A DNA stretch of 64,000 nucleotides from Alphaproteobacteria bacterium (GCA_021325375.1 JAJPHG010000021.1:30243-94242), one strand, 5' to 3'. Shown: positions 1 through 9,335, numbered from the stretch's first letter. A program made the numbers and translations. Notes: generated by a model from the sequence alone, not told the origin.

Positions 1-428
1 ATCTCGCTGCTGCCCGCGAGCGTTCCCGCCGCCAAGAGCGCCAGCACCAGGCCGATCATGAGCACGAAGGCGATCAGCTTGAACAGCATCACTGCGCCCG
101 TCATGCGCAGCTCCGCCATGCCGATCGAGAAATGGAAGATCGCAGGTCCCGTGCGCAGGCCGAGCGCCTGGCGCATGACCGCCACGGTGACGCAGGCCGA
201 GAGCACCGCGTTCGCCAGCCAGAAGACGAGCCCCCTGAGGATCACGGGCGCGGCGGCGGCCGGGTTCTGTCCCTGCAGCGCCTCGCTGTCGCCCAGCGCG
301 TGCGGCAGGAACGTCACGACCGCGACCGCCACCATCGGCGCCCAGATGAGCCCGATGATCGTGCCGAGCTGGCCGAACGCGAACTGAAAGGCGAAACGGA
401 TCGCGGGGCCGACGGAGAGCTTTTTCAC
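1..428 (-). CDS. membrane protein, third member of a tandem paralogous family (3' truncated by window edge)
   Basis: The frame opens with GTG at 428, inside the ATGTGA that ends the preceding gene (1-base shifted overlap), and runs off the window, leaving 142 residues. The protein begins VKKLSVGPAIRFAFQF and carries several hydrophobic stretches. It contains GPAIFHFSIGMAELR, which lines up with GPVFVYFSLGAPVWR and GPVFIYFSLGSAVWR in the next two genes, so the three are paralogs. The role is unknown; the family looks like multi-pass inner-membrane proteins. Translation is probably coupled to the upstream gene through the overlap. The C-terminus is not visible. Confidence 0.7.
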   Translation of the reverse strand, partial: MKKLSVGPAIRFAFQFAFGQLGTIIGLIWAPMVAVAVVTFLPHALGDSEALQGQNPAAAAPVILRGLVFWLANAVLSACVTVAVMRQALGLRTGPAIFHFSIGMAELRMTGAVMLFKLIAFVLMIGLVLALLAAGTLAGSSE

Positions 429-1360
429 ATCCCCGTCCCCGCCGCCGCCCTGTAGGCGCCCGCCATGGCGCCGGTGCGAAGGCCGGTCGTCAGCGTCAGG
501 GTGAGGAGGTTGAACAGGAACAGCAGCGGCAACAGCCCATGTGTGGCGCTCGCCGCCGCCATGACCGCGTCCGCCGGCGAGGCCGCATGCAGGACGATCG
601 TCGTCAACTCCGTCTCCATCATCCGCACGCCGCCGAACAGGATCCGCGACAGCATGCCTGCGGCGATCTCGACCGGCAACAGCACCGCGAGGATCAGCCC
701 CACGATCCGCCACACATTCCCCTTGGCCAGCGCCCAGGAGCGCGCCGGATCGATGCGCTCTTCCGCCACCACGACGGCGGGAAGCAGGAACACCAGGCGC
801 AGCGCCACGTAGACAATCCACACGATTGCGGCGGCGACACTCAGGAACTTCGCAAGGCCCACGATCCCCGCCGCGTAATGCGTGACGGCCCACACGACAG
901 CCACCACCAGCGCGCAGGTCGCGAGCGCGACCGCGATGACCATGGCCGCGGCGAGCAGAAGCGCGCCGATCATGCGCCACACCGGCGCGCCCAGCGAGAA
1001 ATAGACGAATACCGGGCCTTGGCGCCGGCCCAGCGCCACCTCGAGCAGGCCCACGGAGATCATCGCCTGCGCGGCGACGCCCGCGAGCCAGACCAGTCCC
1101 GCGAACGGCGCGAGATGGAACGCGGTCTGCAGCACGCGATCGCGGTCGTCACCGGAGATGTGCAGGCCCGCGCTTCCATCGCCGGACAGATGCAGCGACT
1201 GGAGCCCGTGAATATCGGGCCAGACGCGCCAGGCGACGGCGGCGATGACGGCGCCCAGGATCAGGCCCGGCAGCCAGATGACGCCCAGGACCGAAAGGAT
1301 CCGCGTGAACGCGAAGCGGTAGGCGGACGCGATCGTCCTCTCGAGCGCAATCGCAGCCAT
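425..1360 (-). CDS. multi-pass membrane protein, tandem paralog
   Basis: A 311-residue protein with about six hydrophobic segments. The ATG at 1360 is chosen over an ATG 15 bases upstream because GGGAGG lies just ahead of it and because the start MAAIALERTI matches MVHIPLERTI of the neighbour at 1403-2338. Shared blocks are LERTI..YRFAF near the N-terminus, GPVFVYFSLGAPVWR mid-protein, LRLVFLLPAVVVAEE, and SWALAKGNVWR. No catalytic motif is visible, and I do not recognise a named function. It lies 42 bases after its paralog and overlaps the next copy, so the three are probably one transcription unit. Confidence 0.8.
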   Translation of the reverse strand: MAAIALERTIASAYRFAFTRILSVLGVIWLPGLILGAVIAAVAWRVWPDIHGLQSLHLSGDGSAGLHISGDDRDRVLQTAFHLAPFAGLVWLAGVAAQAMISVGLLEVALGRRQGPVFVYFSLGAPVWRMIGALLLAAAMVIAVALATCALVVAVVWAVTHYAAGIVGLAKFLSVAAAIVWIVYVALRLVFLLPAVVVAEERIDPARSWALAKGNVWRIVGLILAVLLPVEIAAGMLSRILFGGVRMMETELTTIVLHAASPADAVMAAASATHGLLPLLFLFNLLTLTLTTGLRTGAMAGAYRAAAGTGM

Positions 1361-1402
1361 GGCGCCTCCCGTCACCGTCTTAGATGGACCGGCCGGGCCG
1401 CT

Positions 1403-2338
1403 TTACAAGGCCTCCAGCGGATCGGGCGGGATCACGTTGCGATAGGCGCGCGCGCTCATCGCGTTCGTCAGGCCGAGCAGGATCGGCCAGGTCACGATCT
1501 GATAGCCGATCATGAACAGCACCATGAACTTCAACGACGGCCACGCGGCGGCCCAGAACTGCGCCGCCGAGTGCACCCCCTGCGCCTCCGCCGCATGCCG
1601 CAGCGGCAGCATCGCGTTCATCATCAACGGCATGGTGACGATGTTGCTGATCATCCCAAGACCCATCGCCGGCGCCAGCACGCAGACGATCACGAGCGCC
1701 ACGATGCGCCAGAAATTCCCGGCCCCGAGCTGCCACGCGCGCCCGATCCCGATGCCGCCCTCGGCCACCACCACCGGCGGCAGGAAGAAGATGAGCCGCA
1801 CGAAGGCATAGGCGCAGGCGCAGACCGCGGCCGCGATCGCCGCCGCTTCGACGAGCCCATAGATCGCGGGCAGATGGAATTGCTCTCCCGCCCAGAACAC
1901 CAGCAACACACCGAGGGCCACCAGCGCTATGCCGACATAGAGGGCGATGAAAGCGACGATATGGGCGAGGATCAGGCGCCATACCGCGCTGCCGAGCGAG
2001 AAGTAAATGAAGACCGGACCTTCGATCAGGCCCAGCGCCTTCTGCTGCACGCCCACGATCGTCATCGTCTGCAGCACCCAGAGCACGAGGTAGAGCGGTC
2101 CGGCGACGGTGAAGGCCTTCGCGACGAAGCGCAGCATCGCCTGCGCGGCGGCGTCCTTGTCGTCGGGGAGCGAGAAGAACAGGTTCGCGATGTCGGGCCA
2201 GAGAAACCAGAGCACGGCCGCGGTCGCCGCGAACGCCAGCAATGCGGGAAACCACGCGATCCCGAAGATCGAGAGAATGTTGCGGAACGCGAAACGATAG
2301 GTCTCGTTGATCGTCCGCTCGAGCGGAATATGCACCAT
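1403..2338 (-). CDS. multi-pass membrane protein, first gene of the tandem family
   Basis: 311 residues, starting MVHIPLERTINETYRFAF, with GGGGAGG placed 5 bases before the ATG. Hydrophobic segments cover most of the length; conserved family blocks are GPVFIYFSLGSAVWR, VRLIFFLPPVVVAEG and AWQLGAGNFWR. It heads a run of three minus-strand paralogs and is transcribed away from the amidase at 2508; a strong palindrome sits in the divergent gap. Function unknown. The charged-aromatic loop motif W.L..GN.WR resembles that in other uncharacterised bacterial membrane-domain families, but this is only a resemblance. Confidence 0.8.
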   Translation of the reverse strand: MVHIPLERTINETYRFAFRNILSIFGIAWFPALLAFAATAAVLWFLWPDIANLFFSLPDDKDAAAQAMLRFVAKAFTVAGPLYLVLWVLQTMTIVGVQQKALGLIEGPVFIYFSLGSAVWRLILAHIVAFIALYVGIALVALGVLLVFWAGEQFHLPAIYGLVEAAAIAAAVCACAYAFVRLIFFLPPVVVAEGGIGIGRAWQLGAGNFWRIVALVIVCVLAPAMGLGMISNIVTMPLMMNAMLPLRHAAEAQGVHSAAQFWAAAWPSLKFMVLFMIGYQIVTWPILLGLTNAMSARAYRNVIPPDPLEAL

Positions 2339-2382
2339 CTACGCCTCCCCGACTGCCCTTGGGGGATATTACAACAATTTGC

Positions 2383-2425
2383 CCCAATCGTCATGGGCGC
2401 CCTTGAGGCGGCCATGACGATTGGG
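2383..2425. repeat. short palindromic element between divergent genes
   Basis: 19-base arms (CCCAATCGTCATGG.. and its complement, one mismatch) separated by a 5-base loop CTTGA. The core GTCATGG(C/G)CGCC...GGCGGCCATGAC is the same as the left part of the element at 61601, so this is a minimal member of the dispersed GTCATGG..CCATGAC family. It lies in the shared upstream region of the genes at 2338 (minus) and 2508 (plus). Confidence 0.75.
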
Positions 2426-2507
2426 CTGGCGAAACCCACAAAATGAACCTGCCGTGACAGGCTCGGGCCGGGTCGGCTAGGGTCGCGCGCCGGATGAGGG
2501 GTTGGAC

Positions 2508-3938
2508 ATGGCGATACGCGACTACGCGCAATATGACGGCGTCGGCCTGGCCGAGCTGGTGGCGAAGAAGAAGGTCAAGGCCATCGAGCTGCTCGACGAG
2601 GCGATCGCGCGCGCCGAGGCGCTCAATCCCAAGCTCAATGCCATCATCTACAAGGACTACGATCGCGCGCGCGAAGCCGCGAAGGCCAAGCTGCCGAAAG
2701 GCGTCTTCACCGGCGTGCCGTTCCTGCTCAAGGACATCCTGGCGATGGCGCAAGGCGTTCCCACCCGCCAGGCGTCGCGCTTCATGCCGCCGGTTCCCTG
2801 GCCGCACGATTCCACGCTGGTGCGGCGGTTCAAGCAAGCGGGCCTCGTCCCGTTCGGCAAGACCAACGTGCCGGAGTTCGGGCTCGTGCCGACGACGGAG
2901 TCCAAGCTCTACGGCGCGGCGCACAATCCCTGGAACCTCGCCCATTCGACCGGCGGCTCGTCGGGCGGGTCGGGCGCAGCGGTCGCCGCCGGCATCGTGC
3001 CGCTCGCCCACGCGAACGACGGCGGCGGCTCCATCCGCATCCCCGCCTCGTGCTGCGGTCTCGTCGGCCTCAAGCCGACACGCGGGCGCAGCTCCAACGG
3101 TCCCGAGTTCGGCGAGGTGATCGACGGCCTGGGCGTCGACCTGGTCGTCTCGCGCAGCGTGCGCGACACCGCGGCCGCGCTCGATGCCATCTCAGGCTAC
3201 GAGCCCGGCGATCCTTACAGCGCGACGCCCGCGCCGGATTCCTATCTCGCGGCGATGAAGCGAAAGCCGAAGAAGCTGCGCATCTCCTTCTCGACGAAGA
3301 AGCTCGACGGCGGCGCGCTGCATGCCGATTGCGCCGCGGCTGTGAAGCGCGCCGCCAAGCTCTGCGCCGATCTCGGCCACGAGGTCGAGGAGACCGCGCC
3401 CACGCTCGACCAGGCGATGCTGATCCCGATGTTCATGGCGCTGTGGGGCGCCAACCTCGCCGCCGGCATCGACACGGTGGCGATGCTCACCGGACAGACG
3501 CCCTCGCCCGATCTCTTCGAAGGCCTGACCTGGGGACTCTATGAGGAAGGCAAGAAGGTCTCCGCCACGCAATATCTGATGGCCAAGCAAGGCATGAACG
3601 CGGCCTCGCGCGAGATGGCGCGCTTCCACGAGACGTACGATTTCTGGATCAGCGCCACGCTGGGCGAGCCGCCGGTCAAGCTGGGCACCTTCGACATGGA
3701 CGAGCGCGATCCGCAGAAATCCTTCGCGCCCATCATCGACTATGTGCCGTTCACCGCGATGCAGAACGTCACCGGCCAGCCCGCGATCAACCTGCCGCTC
3801 CATTGGAACAAGCAGGGCCTGCCCGTCGGCGTGCAGTTCGTCGGGCGCTTCGGCGACGAGCTCGGCCTGTTGCGCCTCGCGGGCCAGCTCGAAAGCGCGG
3901 CACCGTGGAAGGACCAATACGCGAAGATAAAGGTGTGA
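2508..3938 (+). CDS. amidase signature family hydrolase (NylA-like), copy 1
   Basis: A 476-residue amidase-signature enzyme, expected to hydrolyse an amide bond by a Ser-cisSer-Lys triad. Visible triad: Lys75 in PFLLKDI, Ser151 in [16 protein letters not shown], nucleophile Ser175 in [11 protein letters not shown]. The N-terminal [10 protein letters not shown] and the overall length resemble 6-aminohexanoate cyclic dimer hydrolase relatives rather than GatA, and no gatB/gatC is nearby, so the substrate is unknown. ATG 2508 is preferred over TTG 2502 because GAGGGG ends 6 bases before it. A second, similar amidase follows after 2 bases, so the two are co-transcribed. Confidence 0.88.
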   Translation: MAIRDYAQYDGVGLAELVAKKKVKAIELLDEAIARAEALNPKLNAIIYKDYDRAREAAKAKLPKGVFTGVPFLLKDILAMAQGVPTRQASRFMPPVPWPHDSTLVRRFKQAGLVPFGKTNVPEFGLVPTTESKLYGAAHNPWNLAHSTGGSSGGSGAAVAAGIVPLAHANDGGGSIRIPASCCGLVGLKPTRGRSSNGPEFGEVIDGLGVDLVVSRSVRDTAAALDAISGYEPGDPYSATPAPDSYLAAMKRKPKKLRISFSTKKLDGGALHADCAAAVKRAAKLCADLGHEVEETAPTLDQAMLIPMFMALWGANLAAGIDTVAMLTGQTPSPDLFEGLTWGLYEEGKKVSATQYLMAKQGMNAASREMARFHETYDFWISATLGEPPVKLGTFDMDERDPQKSFAPIIDYVPFTAMQNVTGQPAINLPLHWNKQGLPVGVQFVGRFGDELGLLRLAGQLESAAPWKDQYAKIKV

Positions 3939-3940
3939 CC

Positions 3941-5374
3941 ATGGGTTTCGCCGAATACGACCGTTACGACGGTTTGGGTCTCGCTCATCTCGTGCGCCGC
4001 AAGGAGGTCTCGGCCGTCGAACTCGTCGACGAAGCGATCGCGCGCATCGAGCGCCACAATCCCACGCTCAACGCCGTCGTCTACAAGGCCTATGACGAGG
4101 CGCGCGCGGCCGCGAAGGGCAAGCTCGCCGACGGGCCGTTCAAGGGCGTGCCGTTCCTGATCAAGGACATCGGCCTGCCGGTCGCGGGCTGGCCGATGAC
4201 CGACGGCTCGGCGTTCCTGCGCGACTACGTCTCGCCGGAAGACTCCGTGCTGACCAGGCGCTACCGCGATGCGGGCGTGGTGCTGGTCGGCAAGACCAAT
4301 ACGCCGGAGTTCGGCATCCCCGGCACGACGGAAGGCCGGCATCTGGGCGTCTGCCGCAATCCCTGGAACCCGGATCATTCCACGGGCGGGTCGTCCGGTG
4401 GTGCCGCGGCGGCGGTGGCGAGCGGCATGGTGGCGATGGCGCATGGCAGCGACGGGCTGGGCTCGATCCGGATTCCCGCGGCGCAGTGCGGCCTCGTCGG
4501 CATGAAACCGACGCAGTGGAGGAACCCCGGCGGACCCGATGACAGCAGCCGCGCGCACGGCCTCGTCGTCGATCACGTGCTGACGCGCAGCGTGCGCGAT
4601 TCGGCCGCGATGCTCGATTGGACCGGCTGGCCGGAGGACGACGCACCCTACGCCGCGCCCGGCAAGGCGCGGCCATACATGGACGAGATCAGGACCGCGC
4701 CGGGCCGCCTGAAGATCGGTCTGTATACGGAGGTTCCCAAGGGCATTGCGCCGCATCCCGACGTCCAGGCCGTGTTCGACGCCACCGCAAAGACGCTGGA
4801 AGAGCTCGGCCACACGCTGATCGTGAAGAAGGACCTGCCCATCGACTGGCGCAAGCTCTATCGCGCGCAGGCCGCGGTGTCGGGCGCGATGTTCGTCGCC
4901 AATATCGACCGCTGGAAAGAGGTCATCGGCCGCGAGCCGGAAGCGGACGAGCTCGAGCCGCTCGCCTGGGCGAGCTACAAGGGCTCGCTCAAGCTCACGC
5001 CGTCGATGATCGGCACCGGCCTGCAGAACCTGCGCCTGGTCTCGCGCGACATCCTCAGGCTATGGCGCGAGTTCGACGTGCTGCTCTCGCCGGTGACGAT
5101 CACGCCCGCGCCGCGCATCGGCTTCCTCGATCCGGTGAACGTGCCGCCACGCGAGTTCAACCAGCGCCAGTCCCAGGTGTTCGGCTACACCCCGCCCTAC
5201 AACATCACCGGCCAGCCTTCGCTGTCGCTGCCCATGGGCCAGTCGAGCGACGGTCTTCCCATCGGCATGATGTTCACCGGCCGCTACGGCGACGAAGCCA
5301 CGCTCTACCGCCTCGCCGCCCAGCTCGAAGAAGCGCGTCCGTGGAGCGGACGGCATGCGCAGGTGTGGGGATAA
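3941..5374 (+). CDS. amidase signature family hydrolase (NylA-like), copy 2
   Basis: 477 residues, a tandem duplicate of the previous gene: the N-termini [10 protein letters not shown] and YDGLGLAHLV match and the triad falls at the same positions, Lys75 (PFLIKDI), Ser151 ([16 protein letters not shown]) and Ser175 (DGLGSIRIPA). The active-site loop differs (GSDGLGS here, ANDGGGS in copy 1), which suggests divergence of substrate range after duplication. The ATG is 2 bases after the stop of copy 1, so translation is probably coupled. Related enzymes act on amides of amino acids or cyclic dimers; the actual substrate cannot be read from sequence. Confidence 0.88.
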   Translation: MGFAEYDRYDGLGLAHLVRRKEVSAVELVDEAIARIERHNPTLNAVVYKAYDEARAAAKGKLADGPFKGVPFLIKDIGLPVAGWPMTDGSAFLRDYVSPEDSVLTRRYRDAGVVLVGKTNTPEFGIPGTTEGRHLGVCRNPWNPDHSTGGSSGGAAAAVASGMVAMAHGSDGLGSIRIPAAQCGLVGMKPTQWRNPGGPDDSSRAHGLVVDHVLTRSVRDSAAMLDWTGWPEDDAPYAAPGKARPYMDEIRTAPGRLKIGLYTEVPKGIAPHPDVQAVFDATAKTLEELGHTLIVKKDLPIDWRKLYRAQAAVSGAMFVANIDRWKEVIGREPEADELEPLAWASYKGSLKLTPSMIGTGLQNLRLVSRDILRLWREFDVLLSPVTITPAPRIGFLDPVNVPPREFNQRQSQVFGYTPPYNITGQPSLSLPMGQSSDGLPIGMMFTGRYGDEATLYRLAAQLEEARPWSGRHAQVWG

Positions 5375-5380
5375 CGAGCC

Positions 5381-6271
5381 CTAGCTGAGCCTCACCGGCC
5401 CGTGGAACTGGCGCGCGACCGCGCCGAGCCACGGGCCGTCGTCGTCCGCCGTCCCGAACGCCTGCGGCAACGCGCTCCAATGCAGGTCGGGATTTTGGTG
5501 ATGCACGCCGTGGAAGTTCTGGTTCAGCACCAGAAAGGATAGCCGGGACGGGAACCTCGTGTTCCTGGCCTCCTGGCGCGAGTCGAGCGGCATGCCGTAA
5601 TGCGCCGCGTTGTCGAGCACCGACAGGACCGACCAGCGTCCCAGGATGCAGAGCGCGAACACCCACCACTGCGCGCGCCAGGCCGCGGCGGCAAGGATCG
5701 TCAGCAGCACGAATGAAACAAGGTCGGTCCTGACCATCGCGCGACGCGCCGGGTTGGAGAATGTGCGCGACGTGGCTTGGCGCAGGACCGCCGCGTCGTC
5801 GCCCGGCGCCATGCGCGCCACGACGCGTTCCATCGTCGGGACCGGAAGCACGGCCAGATAGGGCGCGAGCGCATAGATCAGCGCGTTGCCGAGCACGAGC
5901 TTGGCGAAATAGGCGGGCGCCGCGCCGGCATAGCTCTTCCCGGCCGGAAGGTGCTCCGGGCGGTCGAACTCGTGGCGGTTGAAGGCGTGGTGCGCGAGGT
6001 GGCCGAAGCGCATCGTCTCCCACGGCAGGCCCAGCGTGACGCCGAGCACGCGTCCGACGCGCCGGTTCCATTCGGACGCGCGGAACATGTTGCCGTGCAT
6101 GGTCTCGTGCATCAGGCCGTAATGCAGCGGCGCGGAGAAGATTACCGTGGCGGCAAGGATCACGGCCCCCGCGCTCCAGCCCGGAAACAGCAGCGGAAAG
6201 ACGCCGAACTCCAGCGCGGCGATCACGCCGGCGGCCGCCAGAAAACCGATATCCAGAACCTTTGTTCGCAA
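5381..6271 (-). CDS. fatty acid desaturase family membrane protein
   Basis: A membrane-bound di-iron desaturase/hydroxylase. The three histidine boxes are visible: HETMHGN, HLAHHAF and HGVHH (in NQNFHGVHHQNPDLHW), with hydrophobic hairpins between them. It most likely introduces a double bond or hydroxyl into a lipid acyl chain, using electrons from a separate donor. The start is uncertain: TTG at 6271 is favoured because AAGGGG lies 6 bases ahead; an in-frame TTG at 6304 would add 11 residues and lacks a clear binding site. It is convergent with the amidase pair, ending 6 bases after the second amidase. Confidence 0.85.
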   Translation of the reverse strand: MRTKVLDIGFLAAAGVIAALEFGVFPLLFPGWSAGAVILAATVIFSAPLHYGLMHETMHGNMFRASEWNRRVGRVLGVTLGLPWETMRFGHLAHHAFNRHEFDRPEHLPAGKSYAGAAPAYFAKLVLGNALIYALAPYLAVLPVPTMERVVARMAPGDDAAVLRQATSRTFSNPARRAMVRTDLVSFVLLTILAAAAWRAQWWVFALCILGRWSVLSVLDNAAHYGMPLDSRQEARNTRFPSRLSFLVLNQNFHGVHHQNPDLHWSALPQAFGTADDDGPWLGAVARQFHGPVRLS

Positions 6272-6374
6272 AGCCGTTCCCCTTCCCCACTCATAAACGG
6301 CCAAATCGGCCGTTCCGTCGCAAGGCTAACACGGATGTTGAGCGACCGGGCGGTTAGGCCTATCTGATGCAGGA

Positions 6375-7712
6375 ATGAAGACCATCCACATCATCGGCGG
6401 CGGGCTTGCCGGCAGCGAGGCGGCTTGGGCGGCTGCCGAGGCCGGCGCGCGCGTCGTCCTGCACGAGATGCGCCCCGTGCGCGGTACCGACGCGCATCAG
6501 ACGGATGGTTTGGCGGAGCTCGTCTGCTCGAACTCGCTGCGCTCCGACGATTGGGCGAACAACGCGGTCGGCCTGCTGCACGAGGAGATGCGCCGCGCCG
6601 GCTCGCTGATCCTGCGCGCGGCGGACGCCCTTCGCCTGCCCGCGGGCGGCGCGCTCGCCGTCGACCGGCACGGCTTCTCGCAAAGCGTGACGCGGGCGCT
6701 TGGCGAGCATCCGCGGATCGAGATCCGGCGCGAGGAGGTGGCGGGACTGCCGCCGGCCGAATGGGGCTCGACGATCGTCGCCACCGGGCCTCTGACCTCT
6801 CCCGCGCTGGCGGAGGCGGTCCGTGCACTGACGAACGACGAGGGCCTCGCCTTCTTCGACGCCATCGCGCCCATCGTGCACAAGGAGTCCATCGACTTCG
6901 ACGTCTGCTGGATGCAGTCGCGCTACGACAAATCCGGTCCTGGCGGCGATGGCGCCGATTACGTCAACTGCCCGATGGACGAGACGCAGTACAAGGCCTT
7001 CATCGCCGCGCTGATCGAGGGCGAGAAGACCGATTTCAAGGAGTGGGAGAAGTCCACGCCCTATTTCGAGGGCTGCCTGCCGATCGAGGTGATGGCGGCG
7101 CGCGGGCCCGAGACGCTGCGCTTCGGGCCGATGAAGCCAGTGGGCCTTTGCGACGCGCGCACCGGCAAGCGGCCTTGGGCCGTCGTGCAGCTTCGCCAGG
7201 ACAACGCGCTCGGCACGCTGTGGAACATGGTGGGCTTCCAGACCAAGCTCAAGCACGGCGAGCAGACGCGCATCTTCCGCACGATCCCGGGGCTTCAGAA
7301 CGCGAGCTTCGCCAGGCTCGGCGGCCTGCACCGCAACACCTTCATCAACGCGCCGCGCCTGTTGGACGCGCAGCTCAGGCTGAAGGCGCGGCCCGACCTG
7401 CGCTTTGCGGGCCAGGTCACGGGCGTCGAGGGTTATGTCGAGAGCGCGGCCATCGGACTGATCGCCGGGCGGTTCGCGGCCGGGCTCGAGACGCCGCCGC
7501 CGCCGACCACCGCGTTCGGCGCTCTCCTCGCCCACATCACCGGCGGCGCGGACGCCAAGACCTTCCAGCCGATGAACGTCAATTTCGGGCTCTTCCCCGA
7601 GTTCAGGACCGCGAAGGGCAAGGACCGCAAGCGCGCGATGTCCGAGCGCGCGCTGGTGGATTTGGCGGTGTGGCTAGAGCAAGCCGCGCCTTCGCACGCG
7701 ATCAGCGCCTGA
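6375..7712 (+). CDS. trmFO: methylenetetrahydrofolate-tRNA-(uracil-5-)-methyltransferase TrmFO
   Basis: 445 residues, typical of TrmFO, which uses FAD and methylene-THF to make ribothymidine at U54 of tRNA. The N-terminal FAD-binding loop is [13 protein letters not shown], followed by the family block [10 protein letters not shown] with its conserved Cys, then [21 protein letters not shown] and the C-terminal GLFPEF. Alphaproteobacteria often carry trmFO near the secDF/phytoene-synthase-like cluster, as here, where the next genes are on the opposite strand. A palindromic element fills the convergent gap downstream. Confidence 0.95.
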   Translation: MKTIHIIGGGLAGSEAAWAAAEAGARVVLHEMRPVRGTDAHQTDGLAELVCSNSLRSDDWANNAVGLLHEEMRRAGSLILRAADALRLPAGGALAVDRHGFSQSVTRALGEHPRIEIRREEVAGLPPAEWGSTIVATGPLTSPALAEAVRALTNDEGLAFFDAIAPIVHKESIDFDVCWMQSRYDKSGPGGDGADYVNCPMDETQYKAFIAALIEGEKTDFKEWEKSTPYFEGCLPIEVMAARGPETLRFGPMKPVGLCDARTGKRPWAVVQLRQDNALGTLWNMVGFQTKLKHGEQTRIFRTIPGLQNASFARLGGLHRNTFINAPRLLDAQLRLKARPDLRFAGQVTGVEGYVESAAIGLIAGRFAAGLETPPPPTTAFGALLAHITGGADAKTFQPMNVNFGLFPEFRTAKGKDRKRAMSERALVDLAVWLEQAAPSHAISA

Positions 7713-7728
7713 ATCTGCCTCCCACTGA

Positions 7729-7902
7729 TGTCATGGCCCGCGAATGCGGGACACCCAGTTAGGTTCTGCACGATGTCGAAAAGACTCACGCGGAGGCCGC
7801 GGAGTTAAGCTCTTCTCCACGACCTCCGCGTCTCCGCGTGATCTATTTTGGAAAGAGCTCGACAGATGTCATCTGGGTGGCCCGCATTAGCGGGCCATGA
7901 CA
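7729..7902. repeat. composite palindromic element, family copy with nested hairpin
   Basis: 174 bp between the convergent ends of trmFO and the squalene-synthase-like gene. The outer arms (7729-7750 and 7881-7902, beginning TGTCATGGCCCGC) are inverted with one mismatch in 22. The next bases, CACCCAG..GTTCTGCA and CTGGGTG, extend the pairing. Inside, 7786-7841 forms a second inverted repeat built from TCACGCGGAG and CTCCGCGTGA. The same layout occurs at 35586-35767. It may act as a transcription terminator for both genes, but no U-tract is present. Confidence 0.8.
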
Positions 7903-7930
7903 AGGGGTTGGGGGATGTCCGTCAACGATT

Positions 7931-8653
7931 CTATATCCGTCCGCGCAGCGACGCGCCGAGGAGCGCGATCTGGCGGCGGTGGATTGAGACCTCCTTGCGC
8001 GGATAGCGCAGATAGATTGGCACCAGCGTCGCGGGCAGGAACGCGGGCAGCGCGCGCCTCGGCCGCTTCATGCGGCGCGCCAGGCCGAGATGCGTCCGCG
8101 CGGCCGCGGCCGTATCGTCGTCGTCCGGGATGAAAGGCCTGCCGCGGCCGATGGCGCGGTTCAGCAGCAGACCGCAAAGCCCGTAGGCCGCGCCCGCCTC
8201 GCGCGCGAGATCGTCGAAGCGGTCTTCGCCGCCCAGGATGCGCGACGCCAGCCGCATCACATTCCCCGACGTCGCGTCGACATAGGCGTCGCGCCTGGCA
8301 GTGTCCTCGAAGGTTCCTTCGAGCAGGTCGAACTGCCGTGCATCGATCATCGCATCGAACAGGGCCCCAGGAAGGTCGATGGCGGCGAAGGTCTGAGCGA
8401 GCGCCTGCGCCACGTGATGCGGGCGCGGCGCGCCGCTGCGTGCGCCTTCCAGGCTCTCGCGCCACCAGGCCAGGCGGATCTCGCCCAGCATCGGCTCGCG
8501 CACCGTCTCGCCGATGCGCGCGATCTCGTGATTGAAGGCATAGAGCGCGAAGAGATGCGGGCGGAGCATCGCCGGCGCGAAAAGTCCCGAGAAATAGCGG
8601 TCCGGATCGCGCTCGCGCACCAGCCGCGCGCACTCCTCGAAGACGCCGCTCAC
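7931..8653 (-). CDS. squalene/phytoene synthase family protein (NDUFAF6-like)
   Basis: 240 residues of the squalene/phytoene synthase fold: LFALYAFNHEIARI, LAWWRESLEG, DARQFDLLEG and GAAYGLCGLLLNRAI are recognisable. The aspartate-rich motifs that bind prenyl diphosphate magnesium are weak or missing (DARQFDL in place of a full DxxxD), as in the mitochondrial complex I assembly factor NDUFAF6 and its alphaproteobacterial relatives. A role in respiratory complex assembly is therefore more likely than isoprenoid synthesis, but this is inference. In related genomes it follows secD-secF; here secF is absent and a PuuD-like gene lies between. Confidence 0.75.
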   Translation of the reverse strand: MSGVFEECARLVRERDPDRYFSGLFAPAMLRPHLFALYAFNHEIARIGETVREPMLGEIRLAWWRESLEGARSGAPRPHHVAQALAQTFAAIDLPGALFDAMIDARQFDLLEGTFEDTARRDAYVDATSGNVMRLASRILGGEDRFDDLAREAGAAYGLCGLLLNRAIGRGRPFIPDDDDTAAAARTHLGLARRMKRPRRALPAFLPATLVPIYLRYPRKEVSIHRRQIALLGASLRGRI

Positions 8654-8660
8654 AACGAAA

Positions 8661-8684
8661 GAGCCGCCCGTCGCCGGGCGGCTC
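8661..8684 (-). terminator. rho-independent-type terminator of the PuuD-like gene
   Basis: A perfect 10-base stem, GAGCCGCCCG / CGGGCGGCTC, with a 4-base loop. On the minus strand it is followed by TTTCGTT. It lies 25 bases after the stop of the 8709-9335 gene and just upstream of the start of the next minus-strand gene, so it would separate the two transcripts. Confidence 0.7.
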
Positions 8685-8708
8685 CCCCGAATTCACGCAC
8701 GGCCAGGG

Positions 8709-9335
8709 TCAATACAGATGTCCCGCCGACACCATCGCGAACAGCATCGGGATCGAGAGCATCGTGTTGATGCGCGAGAACATGCCGGCGGCCTTGGCGG
8801 CGGCGTCCTTCTCGGCTTGCGGCAGGCTGGGATATTTGTCTGCGATGTTCAGCGCCTTCTGCTGGTTCGGCCAGATCACGAACCAGACGTTGAACCACAT
8901 GATCGTGCCCAGCCACATGCCGATGCCGATGGCGAGCGCCTTGGGATTGAGCGGCCAGCCCGCGGCGCCGTCGCTGAAGTCGAGGCTATAGGCCTGCAGC
9001 AGGTAGTTGTTCTGCCACGCCAGGATGACGCCGAAGACGATCGTCGCCATCGCGGCCCAGCGGAACCAGAACAGCGCCGCCGGCGTGATGTAGCGCCCCA
9101 GCGCAGGCTTCAGCTCGGCCGGTATCTTGGGCATGGTCGGTGTCGAGACGAAGTTGAAGTACCACAGCAGGCCGATCCACATCACGCCGCTGCCGACATG
9201 GCACCAGCGCACGATGAACATCCAGAACGTCGTCTGGTCGTAGCCCTGCAGCTTGAGCGCGAGCACGACGAGCAACGCGGCGAGCACGAAGCCCGCGAGC
9301 ACCGTGTTGCGCAGGTTGGAGAAAAACGCGGCCAT
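8709..9335 (-). CDS. urate hydroxylase PuuD-like membrane domain protein
   Basis: 208 residues with about four to five transmembrane helices. FWMFIVRWCHVGSGVMWIG, WYFNFVSTP and the later MWFNVWFVIWPNQQKAL match the membrane domain of PuuD-type urate hydroxylases. The C-terminal cytochrome c domain of full PuuD is absent, so a separate role or a separate electron partner is likely; no other purine catabolism gene is nearby. Conserved His residues (RWCHVGSG) could bind heme. The ATG at 9335 is preceded by GGGAGGGTTTC. It occupies the position downstream of secD where secF is often found. Confidence 0.65.
   Translation of the reverse strand: MAAFFSNLRNTVLAGFVLAALLVVLALKLQGYDQTTFWMFIVRWCHVGSGVMWIGLLWYFNFVSTPTMPKIPAELKPALGRYITPAALFWFRWAAMATIVFGVILAWQNNYLLQAYSLDFSDGAAGWPLNPKALAIGIGMWLGTIMWFNVWFVIWPNQQKALNIADKYPSLPQAEKDAAAKAAGMFSRINTMLSIPMLFAMVSAGHLY

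Noticed and set aside
539..2446. Long plus-strand reading frame of 635 codons opposite the membrane protein genes
   Set aside because: GC-rich DNA gives long open frames on the wrong strand; its composition is almost all Arg, Asp and His with no domain, and the opposite strand has clear paralogous proteins.
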